Assembly: GCA_946407235.1 (NCBI GenBank)
Contig: CAMJNF010000011.1
Location: 1 to 32,431 of the forward strand
Direction: 5' to 3'
From: an uncultured Fibrobacter sp.
GTDB taxonomy: Bacteria > Fibrobacterota > Fibrobacteria > Fibrobacterales > Fibrobacteraceae
DNA length: 32,431 nt
Part shown: piece after piece, positions 1 to 6,423 of the stretch
Numbering within the stretch: the first letter of the stretch is position 1
How the letters are laid out: each line of letters begins with the position of its first letter
The notes under the pieces: model-generated
Databases searched by the model: none
Told to the model about the DNA's origin: nothing
The model's input: the letters and a program-made list of their open reading frames with translations, nothing else
Position numbers and translations under genes: made by a program

Positions 1-290
1 CCATGATCAGCCCGGCGCTCTTCCTCAAGCAGGACAAGGCCTACCGCGACAGCATCATCACTCCGTGGACTCCGGTGTTTGCTAAGTCCAGCGGCCTCCC
101 GCTCTTGTTTGCTCAGGTCGTGGGTGGCTTTGGTAAGGTCTCTGGTCTCGAACGCTTTGGCGCTTCTGCTCCGGCTGGCGTCCTCGAAAAGGAATTCGGT
201 TATGTCCCTGAAGCTGTTGCCGCAGCCGCTAAGGAATACCTCGCTGAATACGCCCAGAACGTTGCAGATTTCAAGGCTGCAAACGCTTAA
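1..290 (+). CDS. tkt: Transketolase, C-terminal fragment (5' end outside window)
   Basis: This is the last ~95 codons of a transketolase, the thiamine-diphosphate enzyme that moves two-carbon ketol units in the non-oxidative pentose phosphate pathway (cytoplasm). The reading frame is open at the left edge and ends with TAA at 288-290. The visible part is the C-terminal domain: a 'YRDS' segment followed by the family hallmark GLERFGASAPAG and then KEFGYVPEAV, which match the '(T/R)FG-SAPA--L--EFG' end of bacterial transketolases. The ThDP-binding and pyrimidine domains lie outside the window. A hairpin terminator follows 26 bases after the stop, so the gene is the end of its transcription unit. 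The ATG at position 3 is an internal Met, not a start. Confidence 0.9.
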   Translation, partial: MISPALFLKQDKAYRDSIITPWTPVFAKSSGLPLLFAQVVGGFGKVSGLERFGASAPAGVLEKEFGYVPEAVAAAAKEYLAEYAQNVADFKAANA

Positions 291-316
291 TTAGCAAGCT
301 CAAGCGAAGATTTGAA

Positions 317-343
317 AACGGTGCCTGACGGTGCCGTTTTTTT
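317..343 (+). terminator. Rho-independent terminator after transketolase
   Basis: Nine paired positions (317-325 with 330-338, two of them G-U) close a four-base loop and run directly into seven T residues at 337-343. It lies just after the transketolase stop codon and before nrdR, so the two genes are probably separate units. Confidence 0.8.
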
Positions 344-421
344 GCATCACTTCTAACTAAACAATGTAATTTTATATAGATTTTAATCACCTTTTTCTTT
401 AAAATAACCTATATTCAACGC

Positions 422-865
422 ATGATTTGCCCGTTTTGCAAGAATGATAACGATAAGGTTGTCGATAGCCGCGTGAGTGGTTCATCCATCCGTCGTCGTC
501 GTGAATGTTGCGCTTGTGGTCGCCGTTTTACGACTCGTGAATACATTGAAGTCCAGCAGTTGACCGTTATTAAACGCAGTGGTGAACGCGAACCGTTTCA
601 GCGTGAAAAGCTTTTGCGCGGTATAATGAACTCTTGCAAAAAAAGGCCGGTGTCCATCGATGATATTGAACAGCTTGTGACTCGTGTCGAAAACGCTTTG
701 CAGACATCCGAAAATTCCGAAGTCAGTTATGATCAAATCGGTAACCTCGTGATGCAGGAACTCAAAAAGCTCGATGCAGTTGCTTATGTTCGTTTCGCTT
801 CTATCTATCGTGAATTCAAGGAAGTGGGCGAGTTCGTCGATCAAATCAAGACTCTTGATAAATAA
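422..865 (+). CDS. nrdR: Transcriptional repressor NrdR
   Basis: NrdR represses ribonucleotide reductase genes by binding NrdR boxes in a (d)ATP-dependent way. The 147-residue product has the normal family length and layout. An N-terminal zinc ribbon uses Cys3/Cys6 and Cys29/Cys32 (MICPFC and CCAC), followed by the family's RRRRE and RRFTTRE basic stretches. An ATP-cone begins at about residue 46 (VIKRSGEREPFQREKL) and continues to about 136 (VAYVRFASIYREF). The start is fixed because family members begin M-x-C-P-x-C. No good Shine-Dalgarno precedes it; the leader is A+T-rich. No ribonucleotide reductase gene is in the window, so the regulon lies elsewhere. The zinc-ribbon loop is two residues shorter than in E. 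coli NrdR. Confidence 0.95.
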   Translation: MICPFCKNDNDKVVDSRVSGSSIRRRRECCACGRRFTTREYIEVQQLTVIKRSGEREPFQREKLLRGIMNSCKKRPVSIDDIEQLVTRVENALQTSENSEVSYDQIGNLVMQELKKLDAVAYVRFASIYREFKEVGEFVDQIKTLDK

Positions 866-919
866 ATTAGGATTTCGGAATTAGGAATTCGGAGTTGTCT
901 GAATTTTCTATTTTTGCTG

Positions 920-995
920 CGTCATCCTGAGCCCTTCGACAAGCTCAGGGCTGGTTCTGCAATAAGCGAAGTCGAAGAATCTAGGATTCATTTTC
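920..995 (+). repeat. Intergenic repeat with inverted core, upstream of methyltransferase gene
   Basis: The stretch begins 'gcgtcatcctgagc' and contains a perfect 7-base inverted repeat, CCTGAGC (926-932) with GCTCAGG (943-949), then 'gcgaagtcgaagaatctagg'. It resembles the short dispersed 'gtcat...' intergenic elements also seen near 31530 and 31724. The preceding 870-905 is a run of near-repeats of 'ttaggaattcgg', which recurs at 31330-31360. It ends only a few bases before the next start codon. Whether it is mobile or regulatory cannot be told from one copy. Confidence 0.5.
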
Positions 996-999
996 TCGA

Positions 1000-1986
1000 A
1001 TGGCTTTTGATTTAAAAAACAAGTTAGCGATTGCGCTCGAAAAGCGCTCTCCTCTGTTCTCTGTCACGGACGCTTATCGCGTTGTGAATGGCTCTGCTGA
1101 CGGTTTCCCGGGACTCACGATTGATAAGTTTGGTGACCGTTACCAGATGCAGTTTTTCGGCCCAGAACTTTTGCCGAACAAAGATGAAATTGTCAAAGCG
1201 CTTGTATCGATTTTCAATCCCGTTTGCGTTGTTGTAAAGGAACGACTTTCTAGTGCGGGCCGCTCGCTTGAAAATGCTCCGATGGATGTTGTGGTTGGTT
1301 CTCGTGAAGATGCTGTAGGCGTTGTGCGCGAGGGGAAGGCTCTGTTCCATGTGGATTTGATGGATACGATTAATCCTGGGCTTTTCTTGGATATGCGTCA
1401 CGTGCGATTGGAAGTCGAGGAGCGTTTCCGCGCGATGTCTGGCGCATCTTCGGCGCATTCCGGCTTTCGATTCCTCAATCTTTTTAGTTATACGTGCAGT
1501 TTCTCGGTCCACGCTCGTCTAGGCGGTGCAGCGGTCGCTACAAATGCCGATATCAGTGGCAAAATTCTCGACAAGGGCCGTGAAAATTATGCGTTGAACG
1601 GGCTTGATTTGCGACCCGGAGAGTTCTTTCGAGGTAATGCAATTGAGTATGTGCATTGGGCTCAAAAGAAAGGGCTTCGCTTTGACGGTATTGTGCTTGA
1701 CCCGCCGAGCTTTGCGCGCTTCAAGGGCTTTAATTTTAACGTGCGCGAACACTTGATGCCGCTTGTTGCTGAATGTGCGGAACTCCTGAATCCGAACGGA
1801 TTTTTCATGGTGAGTTCCAACTACAGCGAATTTAATTTGAACGCGTTTGCACGTGATGTCCTTGCGGCCGTTTCTTCCGTCCATCCAAAAGCAAAAACGT
1901 CTTGGAAAAAATCCCAAGACGTAGACTTTGTTGGTAGTGGCTCGACGAAAGATTCCTGCTTAGTCGCAACACTCGTTGAGGTATGA
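1000..1986 (+). CDS. Class I SAM-dependent rRNA methyltransferase, RlmI/RlmK-like
   Basis: This 328-residue protein belongs to the COG1092-type family of 23S rRNA methyltransferases (RlmI makes 5-methylcytosine; the RlmK domain of RlmL makes 7-methylguanine). Visible features are the N-terminal substrate-recognition part (YRVVNGSADGFPGLTIDKFG, about residues 26-45), a conserved NPGLFLDMR segment near 125-133, SAM-binding motif I as FLNLFSYTCSFSVHA near 158-172, and the catalytic DPPSFAR motif near 234-240. It is shorter than E. coli RlmI (about 396 residues) because the N-terminal PUA RNA-binding domain seems absent; the exact target base is therefore uncertain. The start at 1000 has only a weak AGGA far upstream (985-988). 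It is convergent with the regulator gene at 2086-3642. Confidence 0.8.
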   Translation: MAFDLKNKLAIALEKRSPLFSVTDAYRVVNGSADGFPGLTIDKFGDRYQMQFFGPELLPNKDEIVKALVSIFNPVCVVVKERLSSAGRSLENAPMDVVVGSREDAVGVVREGKALFHVDLMDTINPGLFLDMRHVRLEVEERFRAMSGASSAHSGFRFLNLFSYTCSFSVHARLGGAAVATNADISGKILDKGRENYALNGLDLRPGEFFRGNAIEYVHWAQKKGLRFDGIVLDPPSFARFKGFNFNVREHLMPLVAECAELLNPNGFFMVSSNYSEFNLNAFARDVLAAVSSVHPKAKTSWKKSQDVDFVGSGSTKDSCLVATLVEV

Positions 1987-1994
1987 GGTAAGAG

Positions 1995-2085
1995 CTTAGA
2001 ACTTAGAACAATCTCTTATCTAAGAGCAAATAACTAAGTTCTAAGAGCGTAGCGGTCTAAGTTCTGCCAACTGCGGCGTAGCCGC
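1995..2085. repeat. Nested inverted repeats between convergent genes
   Basis: A perfect 12-base inverted repeat (1995-2006 CTTAGAACTTAG with 2034-2045 CTAAGTTCTAAG) encloses a smaller hairpin (CTCTTA 2013-2018 with TAAGAG 2021-2026). A separate GC-rich hairpin GCGGC-gta-GCCGC occupies 2073-2085, directly after the stop of the NtrC-type gene on the minus strand. The region separates two convergent genes and may serve as a transcription stop for both, although no long T-tract is present. Confidence 0.5.
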
Positions 2086-3642
2086 TCACTCCTCTCCGCC
2101 GTCCATTTCAATCTTTAACTCTTTGAGCTTTCTCCAAAGCGTTGCGCGACTGATGCCGAGTTTTTTGCAGACTTCGGTCTTGTTTCCCTTGCAAATGCTT
2201 AAAGCGTGCAGAATGTGTCTGCGTTCCATTTCATCGAGCGAAAGAATCTCTTCTTCGACGGGTTCTGGATTGTGCGCTAAGTATTTTGTCGGGTTGTGTG
2301 TCAAAAGCCCAGCGCTATCCGTTTTGCCCGAAATCGGCTCAAAATGAATCGGGGTTCCGATTGGATTCTCGGCAGATTTCTCGTCTTCCTCAACTTCTTC
2401 GACGATGTCGCGTACAGGCTCACTAGCGCTTTCTTTGTAGTTGCCTGCATCCTTGATGTGCGGGATGGCGACCGTCTTTTCACGGGCCTCGACTTGCACG
2501 TACTCGGGCAAATCTTCGAGCTTGATGATTCCACCCTCCGAAAGCACGATGGCGTGTTCCATGATGTTTTCGAGTTCGCGGATGTTGCCGGGGTAGGGAT
2601 ACTTGGAGAGCGCATACAATGCGGCCGGTTCAAGATCGTGAATTTCTTTACCCTGAGCATCCTTGTTCTTTAATATAAAGTAACGAATCAGGTTCGGGAT
2701 GACCGGCTTTCTGTCGCGGAGCGGCGGAAGCTGCAAATGGAAAGTATTCAAACGGTAATAAAGGTCTTCACGGAATCGTCCTTCGTGCATTGCTTTTTGC
2801 AAGTCGCGATTTGTGGCGGCGATGATGCGAATGTCCAAATAGCGGGCTTCGGTTTCGCCGACACGTCTGATTTCGTGGCTTTGTAGGAATCGTAAAAGCT
2901 TGACCTGTGTTGCAAGTGAGAGCTCGCCAACTTCATCGAGGAATAGCGTGCCTCCATTAGCGGATTCGAACAAACCCTTCTTGTCTGCGGTAGAGCCTGT
3001 GTACGATCCCTTCTTGCTTCCGAAAAGTTCGCTTTCAACGAGGTTTTCAGGAATGGCGCCGCAGTTGACCGGTACAAAGGGCTCGTTTGCGCGCTTGCTG
3101 TAACGGTGGACGACATTTGCCAAAAATTCCTTGCCTGAACCGGACTCGCCGGTTATAAGCAACGAGCTGTTAGTCGGTGCAACTTTATACACCGTCTTTA
3201 AAATCTTGCGCATCTCGGGAGTGTCACCGAGAAGGCTGTCCAACACCTGCGATTCCATGAGCTGCGTGTTGGATTTGTTTTGTTGTTGAGCCTGGATTTT
3301 ACTGGCCGTGCTTTCCAATAGCGAAAGCGACACTGGCTTCTTTAAAAAGCTGCTGGCTCCACGTGTGATTGCGCTTGCTGCTCCCTGCCAGTTGCGGTCA
3401 TCGCAGAGTACGAAAATTTCGACACCAGGCTGACGTTCCTTAAGGTAGCTGATTAAGTCCATATTATCGAGCATCAAAAAAGGAACCTCGATAAACGCAA
3501 GGTCTATCGACGTCTTTTTTATAAGCGCCATTAGTGTCTTTTCATCGGAGCAGACCTGTAGGTTTGTTCCGTTTAAAGACCAATTGCGCTGTAGCTCCTC
3601 GACAAATTTCCGATCAAAATCAGCGATCAGGATATTCATCAT
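2086..3642 (-). CDS. NtrC-family sigma54-dependent regulator with degenerate receiver domain
   Basis: A 518-residue enhancer-binding protein that should remodel sigma54 RNA polymerase. Domains in order: receiver-like 1-120; AAA+ ATPase about 135-370 with Walker A GESGSGKE (about 165-172), a GAFTGA-loop variant GSYTGS at 212-217 (Thr215 kept) and Walker B GGTLFLDEVGE; an acidic linker about 395-470; and a Fis-type helix-turn-helix at the end (NKTEVCKKLGISRATLWRKL). The receiver has Asp8/Asp10 and Lys102, but the phospho-acceptor position is Glu52 (DLAFIEVPF) and the usual Thr/Ser is Cys80. Asp-to-Glu often mimics phosphorylation, so this protein may not need a kinase; that is inference. It starts 8 bases after the response regulator stop (adjacent ATG codons at 3642 and 3639; no clear Shine-Dalgarno), so it is the last gene of the signalling operon. 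DNA targets cannot be seen. Confidence 0.88.
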   Translation of the reverse strand: MMNILIADFDRKFVEELQRNWSLNGTNLQVCSDEKTLMALIKKTSIDLAFIEVPFLMLDNMDLISYLKERQPGVEIFVLCDDRNWQGAASAITRGASSFLKKPVSLSLLESTASKIQAQQQNKSNTQLMESQVLDSLLGDTPEMRKILKTVYKVAPTNSSLLITGESGSGKEFLANVVHRYSKRANEPFVPVNCGAIPENLVESELFGSKKGSYTGSTADKKGLFESANGGTLFLDEVGELSLATQVKLLRFLQSHEIRRVGETEARYLDIRIIAATNRDLQKAMHEGRFREDLYYRLNTFHLQLPPLRDRKPVIPNLIRYFILKNKDAQGKEIHDLEPAALYALSKYPYPGNIRELENIMEHAIVLSEGGIIKLEDLPEYVQVEAREKTVAIPHIKDAGNYKESASEPVRDIVEEVEEDEKSAENPIGTPIHFEPISGKTDSAGLLTHNPTKYLAHNPEPVEEEILSLDEMERRHILHALSICKGNKTEVCKKLGISRATLWRKLKELKIEMDGGEE

Positions 3643-3650
3643 TTACGCTA

Positions 3651-4025
3651 TTACGAATGTGTTTTGATTATCTCGTCAACTTTGCTGCGAAGCTGCTGAA
3701 GATCCAACGGCTTGCTGAAAATTGCGGCTACATCGAAATGCTGTGCTGTTGCAAGGTAGTCTTCAGCGGACGTGCGTCCACCACCGCTGATTGCGATTAC
3801 TCTATCGCTTAATCCCATCCGACGGAGGTCAAGAATAACTTCAAAACCGTCACCTTCCGGCATAATGATGTCGGTGATGATTACATCGTATGTATTCTTC
3901 TGATAAAGCGACTTTGCTTTCTTACCGTTGCATGCTGTATCGACAGTGTAACCTTTCAATTCTAGAGCAGACTTCAACATGAGGTTGAGCTGAGCGTCAT
4001 CATCAATGATGAGTATTGTAGACAT
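3651..4025 (-). CDS. Single-domain response regulator (CheY-like receiver)
   Basis: A 124-residue stand-alone receiver. All key residues are present: acidic Asp8-Asp10 (ILIIDDD), phospho-acceptor Asp52 (DVIITDIIMPEGDG), Ser in VIAISGG, and Lys in FSKPLD. There is no output domain. I set the start at 4025 because that ATG overlaps the kinase stop as TAATG and has GGAGG four bases upstream (4030-4034); the frame could be extended 11 codons upstream but only inside the kinase gene. The kinase gene overlaps by one base and the NtrC-type gene starts 8 bases downstream, so translational coupling and one operon are likely. It is the plausible direct phosphoryl acceptor of the kinase, since the neighbouring NtrC-type receiver lacks the Asp. 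How it passes the signal on is not visible. Confidence 0.9.
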   Translation of the reverse strand: MSTILIIDDDAQLNLMLKSALELKGYTVDTACNGKKAKSLYQKNTYDVIITDIIMPEGDGFEVILDLRRMGLSDRVIAISGGGRTSAEDYLATAQHFDVAAIFSKPLDLQQLRSKVDEIIKTHS

Positions 4026-6400
4026 TAAGCCTCCATTTTCTCGTTTCTTATAGACCAATATAGATTAAAAATAGTTCCTTCGCCCAAAGTTGTTTGTACT
4101 GTGTAGCCTGCATTGCCTTCTTTTAGCAGTCTTAAGGCCGAGGATAGGCCTAAACCGAGGCCTTCGCCTGGTGCTTTGGTCGTAAAGAACGGTGAAAAAA
4201 TGCGTTCGAGAGTCGCTGTGTCCATGCCGGTCCCCGTATCCTCGACGGTAATTTTGGCGTAATGGCCTGGCTCGATTTGCGGAGCATAGGGTGTAATGAG
4301 CGGCTCTGTAAGGTCTTCGCGTGTTAGAGAAATGGTAAGTGTACCGCCATTTTCTTTCATGGCGAATATGGCGTTGTTTGCTAGGTTACTGATAATTCGG
4401 TCGAGCGCGGATACGTTTCCTACGATGCGGAGGTTCTTGTCTAGTTTGTCTGCTTTGACCTTCACGTTTGGTGGGAGCGTTATCCAGAGCTTCTTCACGA
4501 CGTCGTCGATAATCATGTATGGTGCAAATTCGGTGAGCTTGTCCTTTTCCGATGTCTTTCCACGGATGGTGTTCAAGAGCTCTTCGAGGGATTCCTTGCC
4601 GCGTGTTGCCGCCTTCCTTGCTTCTTGGATGAACATGTAGGCATGGTTGTCCTTGTCCAGGACTTCAAGGGCGAGATCGCAGAACCCGATTTGCGAACCA
4701 AGAATGTTGTTGTAATCGTGGGCGAATCCGCCGCAGATGGTGCCCAATTCTTCGAGCCTCGAGTGGATGTGCTTTTGTTCTTGCAACATATCGCGTTCTT
4801 TTTCGAGGCGCTTTTCCTTGGTGATGTCAATCTTGATGCCGATTATTTTGTACGGCTTGTGCGGAGCCATAATTGGGATGAACATGTTTTCAAAAATCAT
4901 GATATCCTTGGCTTCACCTTTGCGGACGGCCATGTTGTAATCGTCCTGCTTTAAAATTTCGATTTCTTCTTCTTCGCCTTCTTCGTTGAAAGTCTTTTTA
5001 ATTCGTTCGTAAGAAATGAAACTTTGCGGTTCGCCTTCGTTACGCGCCAAAAGCTCTTGTGGTAAAATCTTGTTGTCCGGCTCGGACGTTTGCAGCATGT
5101 TTCCGCGATTCTTGATGTCGGTCTGGTTTTGCGTCATGAACACGCCTTGTTCGTTTTTAGACCAGAAACGGAACGGGAGTGTGCTGATGAGCGTGTCCAA
5201 GAAATACTTACTTTCGTCGACTTTCTTTTTCCAAATGTTCAAACGTTCTTGGTAACGGATTTGGTCGAGCTGGTATTCCTTGAACTGCTCGTCACGATTC
5301 TTGATGATTTGCTGGTAATGCAAAGTGTTGGAAACATCGCTAAAGATGGCTGCGTTATAATTTGTTGTCAGCGATTGTCGAATTTGAAAAATGGAAACGT
5401 TAAAAATATGGTCTTCGTTGTCGATCTTGATTCTTATTTTGTTGTAGGTAGATTCGCGCGTGGGGTCTTGAATTTGCGGAAAAATTGAGGAAATCTTTTT
5501 GCTGTGGAGTGCTTCCTTTGTGGTGTGCAAAATGCCGAGCGCTGCCGGATTAGCAAGTTGGATTTCTCCTTTGTAGTTGTAATAGAGCAAACCGTCTACC
5601 ATACGTTCTCTTAATTTATCTAAAAACCAAGATGTACTTTTGTTCTTGAACGAGACGGATGTGAAATATTGCCCTGAAAGAATCGCCAAAAAAACGGAGA
5701 GGAACTGCGACCATTTGAGGAACTGGTCGTATTCATTGAACTTTGTAGAAATAGGAATGACAAAATCAAATAGGGCCGCTAGCGTTACAAAAAATACAAA
5801 TGAGACCAGCATGTAAATACTGACCTGATGGGGGAGCGCTGTATCGCTCGATTGTACAATATTGCGGAGTAAAATGTAACCTGTAATAAGAATGTTTGGG
5901 AGTACGAATAAGCAGAATAATAACGAGTAAAAATTGAACATCGGCCTTTCGATAAAAGGTCTAAAGCCGAAAATGTTCAAGTTGGGAATGAAGTTTGGAT
6001 CCTTGATAAAGAGGTACGTCGAAATGATGACTGAAAATGCTCCGATAATATTCATGAGCTTCCAGCCATTTTTTCGCTTTATCTTGAGACTGATTTCTGC
6101 GGTATGCTGAACTGCATTTCCGATCTGGATCCAGCCAAGAGCGGCCATGCCGAATATAATTTGCCTTGTCGCATATGGCTTGGTCCCAGCAATGAATTCT
6201 GAACCGCTAAAGAAAATATCGCCAATCAAGTTGCTTGCTTGCCAAAATACGCAGATAATCACCAGCTGGTGGATGGACCTTGGAAACTGCTTGACTGACG
6301 TTTTTTGCCCAAGCATGATGGGAAAATAGCATAAGACAATTAACGTTATAACAGATAGTGCGATAACGTAGGGCGAGTTTGTAAATAGACTCTCTTGCAT
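4025..6400 (-). CDS. Membrane-bound sensor histidine kinase with 7TM N-terminus and PAS modules
   Basis: A 791-residue sensor kinase. The first ~250 residues hold about seven hydrophobic spans (approximately 11-31, 43-65, 77-97, 114-131, 154-178, 191-217, 228-250), like the 7TM input domains of some bacterial kinases. A PAS-like domain follows (about 262-355, DGLLYYNYKGEIQLANPAALG), then a helical linker, a second PAS-like region (about 400-535) with an acidic insert NEEGEEEEIEIL, and the transmitter. The H-box is GGFAHDYNNILG with His561; the ATPase domain has N-box SNLANNAIFAM, DTGTGM, FSPFFTTK and GEGLGLGLSS. Everything needed for autophosphorylation is present. It starts 23 bases after the stop of a GH9 cellulase gene with no terminator between, and overlaps the response regulator by one base. 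The ligand is unknown; a signal linked to cellulose breakdown is a guess from context. Confidence 0.9.
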   Translation of the reverse strand: MQESLFTNSPYVIALSVITLIVLCYFPIMLGQKTSVKQFPRSIHQLVIICVFWQASNLIGDIFFSGSEFIAGTKPYATRQIIFGMAALGWIQIGNAVQHTAEISLKIKRKNGWKLMNIIGAFSVIISTYLFIKDPNFIPNLNIFGFRPFIERPMFNFYSLLFCLFVLPNILITGYILLRNIVQSSDTALPHQVSIYMLVSFVFFVTLAALFDFVIPISTKFNEYDQFLKWSQFLSVFLAILSGQYFTSVSFKNKSTSWFLDKLRERMVDGLLYYNYKGEIQLANPAALGILHTTKEALHSKKISSIFPQIQDPTRESTYNKIRIKIDNEDHIFNVSIFQIRQSLTTNYNAAIFSDVSNTLHYQQIIKNRDEQFKEYQLDQIRYQERLNIWKKKVDESKYFLDTLISTLPFRFWSKNEQGVFMTQNQTDIKNRGNMLQTSEPDNKILPQELLARNEGEPQSFISYERIKKTFNEEGEEEEIEILKQDDYNMAVRKGEAKDIMIFENMFIPIMAPHKPYKIIGIKIDITKEKRLEKERDMLQEQKHIHSRLEELGTICGGFAHDYNNILGSQIGFCDLALEVLDKDNHAYMFIQEARKAATRGKESLEELLNTIRGKTSEKDKLTEFAPYMIIDDVVKKLWITLPPNVKVKADKLDKNLRIVGNVSALDRIISNLANNAIFAMKENGGTLTISLTREDLTEPLITPYAPQIEPGHYAKITVEDTGTGMDTATLERIFSPFFTTKAPGEGLGLGLSSALRLLKEGNAGYTVQTTLGEGTIFNLYWSIRNEKMEA
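4030..4034 (-). promoter_or_regulatory. Shine-Dalgarno GGAGG inside kinase gene, for response regulator
   Basis: On the minus strand GGAGG lies four bases before the ATG at 4025, within the last codons of the histidine kinase. It decides the start of the response regulator and explains the TAATG stop-start overlap. Confidence 0.75.
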
Positions 6401-6423
6401 ATTTTCCCAATCCCTTGAACGGT

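Noticed and set aside
422..865. NrdR as possible controller of neighbouring genes
   Set aside because: No ribonucleotide reductase gene and no NrdR-box pair was seen in the window; its place next to transketolase is likely neutral.
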